From Burkholderiaceae bacterium (lineage in GTDB: Bacteria; Pseudomonadota; Gammaproteobacteria; Burkholderiales; Burkholderiaceae_C), in contig JAHCKM010000001.1 of NCBI GenBank assembly GCA_026125795.1, positions 496,001 to 560,000 on the forward strand: a stretch of DNA of 64,000 bases, read 5' to 3'. The notes under the pieces are model-generated. The model ran no database searches and had not been told where the DNA came from. It saw only the letters and a list, made by a program, of their open reading frames with translations. The translations under genes were made by a program, and so were the position numbers. This document shows, in pieces, positions 25,987-38,459 of this stretch (the stretch's first letter is position 1; each line of letters begins with the position of its first letter).

Positions 25987-27294
25987 ATGCCTGTCAAACA
26001 CCCCAGACCCGGCGATCTCGAGCGCATCGAGACCGCGACGCGCGACGAGATCGCGGGGCTGCAGCTGCAGCGCCTGAAGATGACGCTGACGCGCGTGTAC
26101 GAGCACGTGCCGCACTACACCAAGGCGTTCGACGCCAAGGGCGTGCACCCGACCGACCTGAAGTCGCTCGAGGACCTGGCCAAGTTCCCGTTCACCAACA
26201 AGAAGGACCTGCGCGACAACTACCCGTTCGGCATGTTCGCGGTGCCGCGCCAGCATGTGGTGCGCATCCACGCGTCGTCGGGCACCACCGGCAAGCCCAC
26301 CGTCGTGGGCTACACCAAGATCGACATCGAGAACTGGGCCAACCTGGTCGCGCGCTCGATCCGCGCCTCGGGCGGGCGCGCCGGTGACATCGTGCACATC
26401 GCCTACGGCTACGGCTTGTTCACCGGCGGGCTTGGCGCGCACTACGGCGCCGAGGAGCTCGGCTGCACGGTGATCCCGATGTCGGGCGGGCAGACGGAGA
26501 AGCAGGTGCAGCTGATCCGCGACTTCGAGCCCGACATCATCATGGTCACGCCGAGCTACATGCAGGTGATCATCGAGGAGTTCCAGCGCCAGGGCATCGA
26601 TCCTCGCTCGATGAGCGTGAAGGTCGGCATCTTCGGCGCCGAGCCGTGGACCGAGGCGATGCGCCACGACATCGAGGTGCGCGCCGGCATCGACGCGGTG
26701 GACATCTACGGCCTCAGCGAAGTGATGGGCCCGGGTGTGGCCAACGAGTGCATCGAGACCAAGGACGGGCCGGTGATCTGGGAGGACCATTTCTATCCCG
26801 AGATCATCCATCCGGAGACCGGCGAGGTGCTGCCCGACGGCGAAGAAGGCGAGCTCGTTTTCACCACGCTCACGAAAGAGGCGCTGCCAGTGGTGCGCTA
26901 CCGCACGCGCGACCTCACCCGGCTGCTGCCGCCCACCGCACGCTCGATGCGCCGCATGGGCAAGATCGTCGGGCGCAGCGACGACATGCTGATCATCCGC
27001 GGCGTCAACGTGTTCCCCACGCAGATCGAGGAGCTGATCCTGCAGCATGGCGCGCTGTCGGGGCAGTACCAGCTGGTGATCACGCGCGACGGCAAGCTCG
27101 ACGAGATGCAGGTGCTGTGCGAGCTGATGCCGCACCAGGCCGCAGCCGACCGTGCGCAGATCGCGCAAAGCCTGCAGGCACGCATCAAGACGATGATCGG
27201 CGTCAGCACCACGGTAAGCGTGGGTGCGCCCGAATCGATCGAACGCACGCTGGTCGGCAAGGCCCGTCGCGTGATCGACAAGAGACCGAAATGA
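25987..27294 (+). CDS. paaK: Phenylacetate-CoA ligase
   Basis: 435 residues, the normal PaaK length. An adenylate-forming enzyme that activates phenylacetate with ATP and CoA. The P-loop is [17 protein letters not shown] (about 96-112); [11 protein letters not shown] and the C-terminal hinge [20 protein letters not shown] follow, and the catalytic Lys lies in [12 protein letters not shown]. It starts the pathway whose epoxidase genes lie downstream after a 184-bp hairpin-rich spacer. Confidence 0.95.
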   Translation: MPVKHPRPGDLERIETATRDEIAGLQLQRLKMTLTRVYEHVPHYTKAFDAKGVHPTDLKSLEDLAKFPFTNKKDLRDNYPFGMFAVPRQHVVRIHASSGTTGKPTVVGYTKIDIENWANLVARSIRASGGRAGDIVHIAYGYGLFTGGLGAHYGAEELGCTVIPMSGGQTEKQVQLIRDFEPDIIMVTPSYMQVIIEEFQRQGIDPRSMSVKVGIFGAEPWTEAMRHDIEVRAGIDAVDIYGLSEVMGPGVANECIETKDGPVIWEDHFYPEIIHPETGEVLPDGEEGELVFTTLTKEALPVVRYRTRDLTRLLPPTARSMRRMGKIVGRSDDMLIIRGVNVFPTQIEELILQHGALSGQYQLVITRDGKLDEMQVLCELMPHQAAADRAQIAQSLQARIKTMIGVSTTVSVGAPESIERTLVGKARRVIDKRPK

Positions 27295-27478
27295 CGACCC
27301 CCGGCTCACTTCGTTCGCTTGCCACGACCGGGCCTGCATGCCCGGTCGGTTCGGCAGGCGCTCGCCAGCACGCAGGTGCTGGCTCACGTCCGGCCTCACC
27401 CCCCGCGGGGGCGGCCCAGGCCGCTTGGGAGCGGCCCGGCGCTGGCCTGGGCCCGCGCTAACAACATCGGAGCAATGG
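27295..27478. repeat. Spacer with three strong hairpins between paaK and paaA
   Basis: Three perfect stems: 27325-27348 (CGACCGGGC, 9 bp, loop CTGCAT), 27364-27383 (GCCAGCAC, 8 bp, loop GCAG) and 27413-27453 (GGCCCAGGCC, 10 bp, 21-nt loop). None is followed by a U-run. They could attenuate or set differential expression between paaK and paaABCDE, or be remnants of a palindromic element. No coding frame with protein features is seen here. Confidence 0.6.
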
Positions 27479-28486
27479 ATGTACACGCAAGCGATGGACC
27501 AGCAGCCCAAGGAAGAGCGCGAGCGCAAGGCCGTGCGCTCGGTGCAGGAGGTCGAGCTCGAGCGGCGCTTCGACGTCAAGATCGACGCCGGCGACTTCAT
27601 CGAAGCCAAGGACTGGATGCCCGAGCACTACCGCAAGACGCTGCTGCGGCAGATCAGCCAGCACGCGCATTCGGAGATCGTGGGCATGCTGCCCGAAGGC
27701 AACTGGATCACGCGCGCGCCCACGCTCAAGCGCAAGGCGATCCTGCTGGCCAAGGTGCAGGACGAAGGCGGCCACGGCCTCTATCTCTATGCCGCGGCCG
27801 AGACGCTCGGCACCAGCCGCGACCAGATGATCGACGCGCTGCATTCGGGCAAGGCCAAGTACAGCTCGATCTTCAACTACCCCACGCTGACCTGGGCCGA
27901 CATCGGCACCATCGGCTGGCTGGTGGACGGCGCGGCCATCATGAACCAGGTGCCGATCTGCCGCTGCTCGTACGCGCCGTACGCGCGCGCGATGATCCGC
28001 ATCTGCCGCGAAGAGAGCTTTCACCAGCGCCAGGGCTTCGACGCGCTGCTCACGATGATGCAACAGGGCACGCCGCAGCAGAAGGCGATGGTGCAGGACG
28101 CGGTCAACCGCTGGTGGTGGCCGTGCCTGATGATGTTCGGTCCGCCGGACGACCAGTCGCCCAACAGCGCGCAAGGCATGCGCTGGGGCATCAAGCGCGT
28201 CAGCAACGACACGCTGCGCCAGCGCTTCGTGGATGCCACCGCCGAGCAGGCCAGGATCCTCGGCGTCACGCTGCCCGATCCCGATCTGAAATGGAACGCC
28301 GAGCGCGGCAGCTACGACTTCGGCGCCATCGACTGGGACGAGTTCAAGCGCGTGATTGCCGGCGACGGCCCGTGCAACCGCGAGCGTCTGGCGGCGCGCC
28401 GGAAGGCGTGGGACGAAGGCGCGTGGGTGCGCGATGCGGCGCTGGCGCATGCGCGCAAGCAGGCGACAAAGGAGAAGGCCGCATGA
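27479..28486 (+). CDS. paaA: Phenylacetyl-CoA 1,2-epoxidase catalytic subunit PaaA
   Basis: 335 residues, diiron oxygenase subunit of the PaaABC(D)E complex, which forms ring-1,2-epoxyphenylacetyl-CoA. The ferritin-like four-helix core carries two EXXH motifs: QDEGGHGLY near residue 100 and [10 protein letters not shown] near 180. The ATG at 27479 is chosen over an out-of-frame ATG 4 bp upstream; its protein starts MYTQAMDQQ. The stop overlaps paaB by 4 nt. Confidence 0.95.
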   Translation: MYTQAMDQQPKEERERKAVRSVQEVELERRFDVKIDAGDFIEAKDWMPEHYRKTLLRQISQHAHSEIVGMLPEGNWITRAPTLKRKAILLAKVQDEGGHGLYLYAAAETLGTSRDQMIDALHSGKAKYSSIFNYPTLTWADIGTIGWLVDGAAIMNQVPICRCSYAPYARAMIRICREESFHQRQGFDALLTMMQQGTPQQKAMVQDAVNRWWWPCLMMFGPPDDQSPNSAQGMRWGIKRVSNDTLRQRFVDATAEQARILGVTLPDPDLKWNAERGSYDFGAIDWDEFKRVIAGDGPCNRERLAARRKAWDEGAWVRDAALAHARKQATKEKAA

Positions 28487-28836
28487 GTGAAATCAAGAGC
28501 AACCCGATGTCGTCGCAGAAGCCGGCCGACAAGTCGGCCGGCGGATCGGCCGTCGTCGACGAGTGGCCGCTGTGGGAGGTGTTCGTGCGCAGCCGCTCCG
28601 GTCTCGACCACAAGCACTGCGGCAGCCTGCACGCCGCCGATGCGCCGATGGCGATCCAGCTCGCACGCGACGTCTACACGCGGCGCCAGGAAGGCTGCAG
28701 CGTGTGGGTGGTGCGCAGCGACCAGATCGTGGCGAGCGATCCGGCCGACAAGGACATGTACTTCGACCCGATGGAAGACAAGGTCTACCGCCACCCCACG
28801 TTCTACAAGCTCCCGCAAGAAGTGGATCACATGTAG
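28483..28836 (+). CDS. paaB: Phenylacetyl-CoA epoxidase subunit PaaB
   Basis: 117 residues. Conserved [43 protein letters not shown] and [19 protein letters not shown] segments are all present. PaaB bridges PaaAC heterodimers and is needed for full epoxidase activity. The N-terminus carries about 20 extra Ser/Lys-rich residues compared with the shortest homologues. The start overlaps paaA (ATGA); a 145-bp spacer precedes paaC. Confidence 0.95.
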   Translation: MSEIKSNPMSSQKPADKSAGGSAVVDEWPLWEVFVRSRSGLDHKHCGSLHAADAPMAIQLARDVYTRRQEGCSVWVVRSDQIVASDPADKDMYFDPMEDKVYRHPTFYKLPQEVDHM

Positions 28837-28981
28837 GAAATGGCCCACCCCCGATGCGCCTTCGGCGCCTCTCCCTCAAGGGGGCGCTGCCAGCGGGCCG
28901 GCAAAGCCGGATCCGCGGCAGCCGCTTGGCTCTATCGAGTGCGGCCGCCAGAGGCGCGCGGCAGAGACACCCAGGACTGAA
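28837..28981. repeat. Hairpin spacer between paaB and paaC
   Basis: A long stem lies at 28886-28922: GCTGCC pairs with GGCAGC, then GCGG with CCGC and CCGGC with GCCGG around an AAA loop, with small bulges. Its surrounding text is of a type common between Burkholderiales genes. It lies inside an otherwise tightly overlapping operon, and no coding feature is present. Confidence 0.6.
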
Positions 28982-29773
28982 ATGACAACACCGTCTATCC
29001 AAGTTGAACAGGCCCCGTCGGTGCAGTACCTGCTGCGCCTGGGCGACACCGCGCTGATCCTGGGCCAACGCCTCGGCGAATGGTGCGGCCATGCGCCGGT
29101 GATCGAGGAGGACATTGCGCTGGCCAACATCGCGCTCGACCTGATCGGCCAGGCGCGGGCATTGCTCACGCGCGCCGGCGAGCTGGAAGGCCAGGGTCAC
29201 GACGAGGACCAGCTCGCGTTCCTGCGCGAGGAGCGCGACTACCGCAACGCGACGATCGTCGAGTTGCCCAATGGACCGTCGCGCCCCGGCGACTTCGCGT
29301 TCACCGTGCTGCGCAACGCGATGATGGCCACCTGGTTCCGCCTGATGTGGGAACGCCTGCGCGAGTCGACCGACCCCGAGCTGGCCGCGATCGCCGGCAA
29401 GGCGGTCAAGGAAGCGCGCTACCACCAGCAGCATTCGGCCGACTGGGTCGTGCGCCTGGGCGACGGCACCGAGGAGTCGGCGCGCCGGATGGCTGCCGCG
29501 CTCGACGCGCTGTGGCGCTACACGGGCGAGCTGTTCGACAGCGACGCGGTCGATGCCGCCGCCGCGGCCAACGGCCTGGGGCCGCGCTGGGACTCGTTGC
29601 GCGAGCCGTGGCTGGCCGAGATGCGCGAGCTGCTGGCCGAAGCCCGGCTCGAGATGCCGGCCGGCTCCGCCTTCCGCAGCACCGGCAAGACCGGCGTGCA
29701 CACCGAGCACATGGGCTACATCCTGAGCGAGCTGCAGCACCTGCAGCGCGCGTATCCGGGAGGCGTGTGGTGA
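28982..29773 (+). CDS. paaC: Phenylacetyl-CoA epoxidase structural subunit PaaC
   Basis: 263 residues, a ferritin-like helical subunit that pairs with PaaA but has lost the diiron site. QYLLRLGDTALILGQRLGEW, IALDLIGQARALLTRAGELEG and KEARYHQQHSADWVVRLGDG are the usual conserved blocks, and TGVHTEHMGYILSELQHLQR is the typical C-terminus. The stop overlaps the paaD start (GTGA). Confidence 0.95.
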   Translation: MTTPSIQVEQAPSVQYLLRLGDTALILGQRLGEWCGHAPVIEEDIALANIALDLIGQARALLTRAGELEGQGHDEDQLAFLREERDYRNATIVELPNGPSRPGDFAFTVLRNAMMATWFRLMWERLRESTDPELAAIAGKAVKEARYHQQHSADWVVRLGDGTEESARRMAAALDALWRYTGELFDSDAVDAAAAANGLGPRWDSLREPWLAEMRELLAEARLEMPAGSAFRSTGKTGVHTEHMGYILSELQHLQRAYPGGVW

Positions 29774-30294
29774 CGCGCGAGCCGGCTGCGACCGAGCGCG
29801 ATCTGCGCGTGCAACACGCCTGGCGCGTGCTGCACGGCGTGCTCGATCCCGAGGTGCCCGTGCTCTCGGTGTGCGACCTCGGCATCGTGCGCGACGTGGT
29901 CGCGCATGAACACGACCTCGAGGTGGTGTTGACGCCCACCTATTCGGGATGCCCGGCCACCGAGGTGATCGAGAAGGCGGTGATCGATGCGATGAACGGC
30001 GCGGGTGTCGGTCCCGCGCGCGTCACGCTGCGGCGTGCGCCGCCGTGGACCACCGACTGGATCAGCGACGAGGGCCGGCGCAAGCTGCGTGACTACGGCA
30101 TCGCGCCGCCGAGCGGTGCGGCGGCCGTTCAACAAGCACAACGCGTGCGCGTCATCCCGCGCGAGCGCGTCGAATGCCCGCGCTGCGGCAGCGTGGACAC
30201 CGAGCGCCTGTCCGCCTTCGGCTCCACCGCGTGCAAGGCGCTGTACCGCTGCATCGAATGCCGCGAGCCGTTCGAGCACTTCAAGCCGATCTGA
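29770..30294 (+). CDS. paaD: PaaD-like iron-sulfur maturation protein
   Basis: 174 residues. The N-terminal DUF59/MIP18 domain (about 10-100) has DPEVPVLSVCDLGIVRD and the conserved TPTYSGCPATEVIEK. The C-terminus has four cysteines in CPRC-X(23)-CIEC form, a zinc-ribbon-like pair, plus an intervening Cys. PaaD is thought to help insert the Fe-S or diiron centre of the epoxidase system. GTG start overlapping paaC, 8 bp before paaE. Confidence 0.92.
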   Translation: MTREPAATERDLRVQHAWRVLHGVLDPEVPVLSVCDLGIVRDVVAHEHDLEVVLTPTYSGCPATEVIEKAVIDAMNGAGVGPARVTLRRAPPWTTDWISDEGRRKLRDYGIAPPSGAAAVQQAQRVRVIPRERVECPRCGSVDTERLSAFGSTACKALYRCIECREPFEHFKPI

Positions 30295-30302
30295 GCACGC
30301 TC

Positions 30303-31400
30303 ATGACGCCACTGTTCCATCCGCTGCGCGTGCGCCGCATCGAGCCCGATACGTCCGAGGCGGTGATCGTCACCTTCGAGGTGCCGAGCGAACTGCGCGA
30401 CGTGTTCGGCTTCACGCAGGGGCAGTACCTCACGCTGCGGCGCGAGGTCGACGGCCAGGACCTGCGGCGCTCCTATTCGATCTGTGCCGGCGTCGACGAC
30501 GGCGAGCTGCGCGTGGGCGTGCGCAAGGTCAACGGCGGGGTGTTCTCCAACTGGATCAACGAGCGCCTGAAGCCGGGCGACCGCATCCAGGTGATGGCGC
30601 CGCAGGGCCGCTTCTTCGTGCCGATCGACGCCGCGCAGGCGCGCCACTACGTGGGCATCGCCGGAGGCAGCGGCATCACGCCGATCCTGTCGATCATGAA
30701 GACGGTGCTCGGCCGCGAGCCGAAGAGCCGCTTCACGCTGATCTACGGCAACCGCGCGCTGAAGAGCACGATGTTCAAGGAAGAGATCGAAGACCTGAAG
30801 AACAGGTACCTGGCGCGCCTGGTGCTGCACCACGTGTTCTCCGACGAGCACACCGATGCGCCCATCAATCACGGCCTGATGAACCGCGACAAGCTCGGCG
30901 AGTTCCTGCGCACGCTGGTGCCGGCCAAGGCCATCAGCCATGCCTTCGTCTGCGGCCCGTACCAGATGAACGACGAGGCCGAGGCCGCGCTGCTCGCGGC
31001 CGGCGTGGCCGAGGACCGCATCCACATCGAGCGCTTCGGCATCGCGCCGCAGACCGCAGATGCAGCCGGACAGGCGGTGGGCGCGGTGATCCACCAGGCG
31101 CAGCCGGGCGACGCCGAGCTGGCCAAGGTCACGATCATCCGCGATGGACTGCGCCGCGAGATCGAGTTCCGCAAGGACCAGCCCAGCATCCTCGACTGCG
31201 CGTCGGCCGCGGGACTCGAAGTGCCGTTCTCGTGCACATCGGGCGTGTGCGGCACCTGCCGCGCCAAGCTGATCGAGGGCCGCGTGCGCATGGAGCGCAA
31301 CTTCGCGCTCGACAAGAAAGAGGTCGAGGCCGGCTTCGTGCTCACCTGCCAGGCGCACCCGACCACCGAACGCGTCGTGTTGTCCTTCGACGAAAGATGA
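30303..31400 (+). CDS. paaE: Phenylacetyl-CoA epoxidase reductase PaaE
   Basis: 365 residues passing electrons from NADPH to PaaA. Three domains in order: FAD-binding barrel with RRSYSIC (about 58-64), NAD-binding domain with GIAGGSGITPILSI and the terminal CGPYQMND, and a C-terminal plant-type [2Fe-2S] ferredoxin with CTSGVCGTC and a distant fourth Cys in VLTCQAHP. The length is standard. The epoxidase module ends here, 8 bp before the TetR gene. Confidence 0.95.
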   Translation: MTPLFHPLRVRRIEPDTSEAVIVTFEVPSELRDVFGFTQGQYLTLRREVDGQDLRRSYSICAGVDDGELRVGVRKVNGGVFSNWINERLKPGDRIQVMAPQGRFFVPIDAAQARHYVGIAGGSGITPILSIMKTVLGREPKSRFTLIYGNRALKSTMFKEEIEDLKNRYLARLVLHHVFSDEHTDAPINHGLMNRDKLGEFLRTLVPAKAISHAFVCGPYQMNDEAEAALLAAGVAEDRIHIERFGIAPQTADAAGQAVGAVIHQAQPGDAELAKVTIIRDGLRREIEFRKDQPSILDCASAAGLEVPFSCTSGVCGTCRAKLIEGRVRMERNFALDKKEVEAGFVLTCQAHPTTERVVLSFDER

Positions 31401-31408
31401 TGAGCTAA

Positions 31409-32032
31409 ATGCCCCGCGGCCGCGCCAAAGGCTACGACGACCAGCGCGAGCAGATCCTTGCGCATGCGGCCACGCTGTTCGCGCAACGCGGCTATCCCGG
31501 CACGTCGATGAACGAGGTGGCCCTGGCGTGCGGCCTGAGCAAGGCCACGCTCTACCACTACTACAAGGACAAGTACGCCATCCTGGTGTCGATCGCCGAG
31601 GGGCACGTGCAGCGGCTCCACGCGCTGGTGGCCGAGGTCTCGGCCGAGCGGCTCGCCGCCGAGGCGCACCTGCGCGAGCTGATCAATCGCATCGTCGAGG
31701 AGTACGCCGGCGCGCAGCACGCGCACCGCGTGCTCACCGAGGACGTGCGGTTCCTGGACGAACCCGACCGCGCGCGCATCCTCGGCAAGGAGCGTGAGGT
31801 GGTGGCCGGCTTCGCCAAGGCGGTGGCGGCCTTGCGCCCCGATCTGAAGAAGGCCCGGCTGGCCAAGCCACTGACCATGCTGCTGTTCGGCATGATCAAC
31901 TGGATGTTCACGTGGATGAAGCCGCAGGGCGCGCTCGACCATGCGTCGATCGCGCCGATCGTGGCCGACCTGTTCCTCGGCGGTCTGCCGGCGGTGCACC
32001 TGCCGCGCAAGTCAGCGGTCACCGTCGATTGA
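31409..32032 (+). CDS. paaR: TetR-family regulator, probable PaaR
   Basis: 207 residues. The helix-turn-helix (about 15-60) has SMNEVALACGLSKATLYHYY; the C-terminal domain is helical and hydrophobic (KPLTMLLFGMINWMFTWMKP) like PaaR-type and KstR2-like members. It ends the paa transcription unit, and an ACCGACCGGT-type palindrome occurs at the operon promoter. The name is inferred from that context. Its last 21 bp overlap the convergent PAP2 gene. Confidence 0.82.
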   Translation: MPRGRAKGYDDQREQILAHAATLFAQRGYPGTSMNEVALACGLSKATLYHYYKDKYAILVSIAEGHVQRLHALVAEVSAERLAAEAHLRELINRIVEEYAGAQHAHRVLTEDVRFLDEPDRARILGKEREVVAGFAKAVAALRPDLKKARLAKPLTMLLFGMINWMFTWMKPQGALDHASIAPIVADLFLGGLPAVHLPRKSAVTVD

Positions 32033-32788
32033 ATTTCCGCGGGCGCCCGTCCGGGCGCGCTCCCAGAGGAGTTTGCGGGCCTCGAGCGCCAGGCCGAATC
32101 CGAGCGGGATCGACATGCCCAGGCTGGCGGCGACCATCACGTCGGTAGGCCAATGCACGCCCAGCACCAACCGCGACAGACCGACCAGCAGCGTCCAGGC
32201 CAGCGCCAGCAGCAGCAGGGGCACGCGCGCGACCGGCCACAGATGGCCGGCCACCAGCGCGGCCGCCGTGGCGAACGCCGCCATCACCAGCGTGTGCCCG
32301 CTCGGAAAGCTGGAGCCCCAGTACCACTGTACATCCCACAAGGCGGGGCGCTCGCGGCCGATGAGCATCTTCATGCCATAGACCAGGAGCGCCGCGCACA
32401 CCACCGAGCCGGCCATGAGCAGCGCGCCCGCGCGCTGGCGACCGGCCAGCAGGCCGAGCGCGGCGGCGACCGTCAGCGGCGCCAGCACGCTCGACGATGC
32501 CGTGAAGGTGACGGCCTCGAACCACGGCGTCAGCACCGCGGGCACGTGCGCGCGGATCCACCACAACACCGCGGTGTCGATCGGACCCGACTGGCCCTTG
32601 AGCGTGTCCTCGGCCACCATCGTGGCGGCCACCAGCAGCGCCAACAGGCACATCACCGCCGCACGCCGACGTTCCACGTGCGGACTCCACGGCGACTGCT
32701 GCAGCCGCAGCACCAGCCGCAGCGCCAGGTACATCGCGGCGACACCGAGCGCGAGCTGAGTCAGTTCTTCGGCGGTTTCGAGCAGCAT
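32012..32788 (-). CDS. PAP2-family membrane phosphatase
   Basis: 258 residues with about six membrane segments and all three phosphatase signature motifs: KMLIGRERP (C1), FPSGHTL (C2) and SRLVLGVHWPTDV (C3). Members dephosphorylate undecaprenyl diphosphate, phosphatidate or phosphatidylglycerophosphate at the outer face of the inner membrane. ATG at 32788 chosen; a TTG two codons upstream is possible. It is convergent with, and overlaps, the tetR/paaR end, and shares a short divergent region with the thiolase gene. Confidence 0.9.
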   Translation of the reverse strand: MLLETAEELTQLALGVAAMYLALRLVLRLQQSPWSPHVERRRAAVMCLLALLVAATMVAEDTLKGQSGPIDTAVLWWIRAHVPAVLTPWFEAVTFTASSSVLAPLTVAAALGLLAGRQRAGALLMAGSVVCAALLVYGMKMLIGRERPALWDVQWYWGSSFPSGHTLVMAAFATAAALVAGHLWPVARVPLLLLALAWTLLVGLSRLVLGVHWPTDVMVAASLGMSIPLGFGLALEARKLLWERARTGARGNSIDGDR

Positions 32789-32900
32789 CGGCAACTTGAT
32801 TCACCCACGCGCAGCCCGCGCATCGGGCCGGGCAGGCACCGGTACGGGCGCACTAGGTTATCGTAGGCGCGCGCCCTCAGCCCCACCGAAGGAGTCCACC

Positions 32901-34118
32901 ATGTCACTGCCCCGCTCGGTCTGGATCGTCGACGGCGTGCGCACGCCGATCGGCCGCTATGGTGGCGCATTGTCCGGCGTGCGCACCGACGATCTCGGCG
33001 CGATTCCGATCAAGGCGCTGATGCAGCGTTGTGCCGGCGTCGACTGGAAGGAGATCGACGACGTGATCTACGGCTGCGCCAACGGCGCCGGCGAAGACAA
33101 CCGCAACGTCGCGCGCATGGCGGCGCTGCTCGCCGGCTTGCCCACCGAGGTGCCCGGTGCCACGCTGAACCGCCTGTGCGGCTCGGGCCTCGATGCCGTG
33201 GCGACCTGCGCGCGCACCATCGCCGCGGGCGAAGCCGAGCTGATGATCGCCGGCGGCGTCGAGAGCATGACGCGTGCGCCGTTCGTGATGGCCAAGGCCG
33301 ACAGCGCGTTCTCGCGCACGGCCAAGATCGAAGACACCACGATCGGCTGGCGCTTCGTCAACCCGCTGATGAAGCAGCAGCACGGCATCGATTCGATGCC
33401 CGAGACGGCCGAGAACGTGGCCGCCGAGTTCAACGTGTCGCGCGCCGACCAGGATGCCTTCGCGCTGCGCTCGCAGCAGCGCTGGCAGACGGCGCATCAG
33501 GCCGGCTTCTTCCAGGGCGAGACCGTGCCGGTGACGATCGCCGGCAAGAAGAAGGGCGAGACCGCGCAATTCACCACCGACGAACATCCGCGCGCCACCA
33601 CGCTCGAAGCGCTGGCGGCCTTGAAGGGTGTGGTCAGGCCCGACGGCACCGTGACGGCCGGCAATGCCTCCGGCGTCAACGACGGCAGTTGCGCACTGTT
33701 GATCGCATCGGACGCGGCGCTGAGGAAGTACAACCTGAAAGCCCGTGCCCGCATCGTCGGCGCCGCGGTGGCCGGCGTGCCGCCGCGCATCATGGGCATC
33801 GGCCCGGCGCCGGCGACGCAGAAGCTGCTCAAGCGCCTGGGCTGGACCATGGCCGAGCTCGACGTGATCGAACTGAACGAGGCGTTTGCGGCGCAAGGCC
33901 TGGCCGTGACGCGCCAGCTCGGCCTGGCCGATGACGACGCGCGTGTCAATCCCAACGGCGGCGCCATCGCGATCGGCCATCCGCTGGGCGCCAGCGGCGC
34001 GCGCCTGGCGCTTACCGCACTGCGCCAGCTTGAAAAGACCGGCGGCCGCCGCGGCCTGGCCACGATGTGCATCGGCGTCGGACAGGGCATCGCGCTGGCC
34101 ATCGAACGGGCGAGTTAG
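32901..34118 (+). CDS. paaJ: 3-Oxoadipyl-CoA thiolase (PaaJ/PcaF type)
   Basis: 405 residues with the thiolase active-site Cys in NRLCGSGLDAV (about 90-100), base His in GHPLGASGARL and the second Cys region TMCIGVGQGIAL. The YGCANGAGEDNRNVARMAALL segment is characteristic of the 3-oxoadipyl-CoA branch rather than acetoacetyl-CoA thiolases. It releases acetyl-CoA and succinyl-CoA at the end of the phenylacetate or beta-ketoadipate route. A clear AAGGAG site precedes the ATG. It is monocistronic, closed by the hairpin at 34137-34164. Confidence 0.9.
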   Translation: MSLPRSVWIVDGVRTPIGRYGGALSGVRTDDLGAIPIKALMQRCAGVDWKEIDDVIYGCANGAGEDNRNVARMAALLAGLPTEVPGATLNRLCGSGLDAVATCARTIAAGEAELMIAGGVESMTRAPFVMAKADSAFSRTAKIEDTTIGWRFVNPLMKQQHGIDSMPETAENVAAEFNVSRADQDAFALRSQQRWQTAHQAGFFQGETVPVTIAGKKKGETAQFTTDEHPRATTLEALAALKGVVRPDGTVTAGNASGVNDGSCALLIASDAALRKYNLKARARIVGAAVAGVPPRIMGIGPAPATQKLLKRLGWTMAELDVIELNEAFAAQGLAVTRQLGLADDDARVNPNGGAIAIGHPLGASGARLALTALRQLEKTGGRRGLATMCIGVGQGIALAIERAS

Positions 34119-34136
34119 CGTCGGCCGCGCAACGCG

Positions 34137-34164
34137 TCGGCGCCGATGGTCTAATCGGCGCCGA
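34137..34164 (+). terminator. Perfect 11-bp hairpin between thiolase and sensor kinase
   Basis: TCGGCGCCGAT-GGTCTA-ATCGGCGCCGA forms a perfect stem 18 bp after the thiolase stop and ends one base before the kinase ATG (34166). It may terminate thiolase transcription (no U-run) or hide the kinase start; no clear Shine-Dalgarno sequence precedes that ATG. Confidence 0.6.
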
Positions 34165-34165
34165 G

Positions 34166-37275
<3,110 letters not shown>

Positions 37276-37279
<4 letters not shown>

Positions 37280-37665
37280 GCTCGACGGCGACGCCGCCCC
37301 GCATCCTGATCGTCGACGACAACGAGCTCAACATCGAGATGGTCACGTTCGTGCTGAGCCAGGCCGGCATGGACGTGGCCGCCGCGCTCGACGCGCCGGC
37401 TGCGCTGGAGCAGGTGCAGCGCTTCGCCCCTGATCTGATCTTGATGGACATGCAGCTGCCCGGCCTCGACGGCATGGCGCTGACGCGGCAACTGCGCAGC
37501 CGGCCGTCGGCGCGGCCGATGGCGATCGTGGCCTTCACCGCCTACGCGATGACGGGCGACAAGGAAAAGTTTCTCGCCGCGGGCTGCGACGGCTACATCG
37601 CCAAGCCGATCAACGTGTCCACTTTCGCCGCCGACGTGCACGCGCTGCTGCCCGCCGCGCAGTAG
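37276..37665 (+). CDS. Single-domain response regulator (DivK-like)
   Basis: 129 residues, one receiver domain only. The acidic pocket is VDDNE near 12-16, the phospho-acceptor Asp58 is in LILMDMQLPG, and Lys in IAKPIN near 107 completes the set, with Thr in AFTAYAM. The GTG start overlaps the hybrid kinase stop by 4 nt, so it is very likely the terminal receiver of a multi-step phosphorelay and works by protein contact. Confidence 0.93.
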
Positions 37666-37714
37666 TGCCGCCGCGGCGGTGGCTCGGCCTACGGTTTGCC
37701 GGCGCGCGGCCGAT

Positions 37715-38353
37715 ATGCAAGGCGCATCCGTGCGCTCCATGTCCCGCCGCCCGTCCTCCCATGCCGCACCAGCCGCCGCAAGGCCGGCCTGGCGGCGTGC
37801 GACGTCGGCGTGCCTGCGGGCCGCCATCGACCTGCTGCGCACGCTGTTCTTGCGCCAGCTGCGCCTGCGGCGCATCGGCGGCCGACTCGCGGTGGCTCTC
37901 GAAGACAAGGCCGCGGCGCGGGCCGATGCGCGCGCTGCCGCCCAGGCCGACACGCTGCCGCAGGACGTGTCGCTGGGCGAGCTGACGGCGCTGCTGAACG
38001 GCGCACCGCACAGCCGCCGCACGCTGCGCTACCTGGCTGCGCTCGAGCTGAGCCTGGCGCGCAAGGATCCGACCGGGCTGTCGCTCTACGAGGTGGCGCC
38101 GGCACGGCTGCACGCGGCGCTGCGCCAGCTCGACGGGCTGGCACCGCAGCCGCTGTCGCCCGGCCTGGCGGCGCTGCGCGCGCGCATCGTCGATGCCATC
38201 GGCACGCAGGCGCAGCGCGAACAGCGGCTCGAGATGCTGATGCCGCGCAGCGACATGATGAAGGGCGACAAGGTCGAGGTGGCCGAGGCGCGACCCTCCG
38301 ACTTCGAGCGCGCGTCGCTTCAGTGGCATGCCCGGGACGATCGGAATCCGTAG
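37715..38353 (+). CDS. Hypothetical Ala/Arg/Leu-rich helical protein
   Basis: 212 residues from the ATG at 37715, or 204 from the ATG at 37739; neither has a good ribosome-binding site. No known domain is recognised. Residues about 70-190 look like an amphipathic helical bundle (QDVSLGELTALLNGAPHSRRTLRYLAALELSLARKD in pieces), and the first 50 residues are basic and probably disordered. It is soluble as far as can be seen. It follows the phosphorelay genes by about 50 bp and precedes the acyl-CoA synthetase by 106 bp. Confidence 0.6.
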   Translation: MQGASVRSMSRRPSSHAAPAAARPAWRRATSACLRAAIDLLRTLFLRQLRLRRIGGRLAVALEDKAAARADARAAAQADTLPQDVSLGELTALLNGAPHSRRTLRYLAALELSLARKDPTGLSLYEVAPARLHAALRQLDGLAPQPLSPGLAALRARIVDAIGTQAQREQRLEMLMPRSDMMKGDKVEVAEARPSDFERASLQWHARDDRNP

Positions 38354-38459
38354 CGCAATCCGGGCCGCCGCATGCGGCAGGGTTTCACCAGTGCCCGGCA
38401 GCGCGCGGTCACGCTAGGCTGGCGCCCGAGCCGCGCGCACGGCGGCGCCCCCTCTCGGC

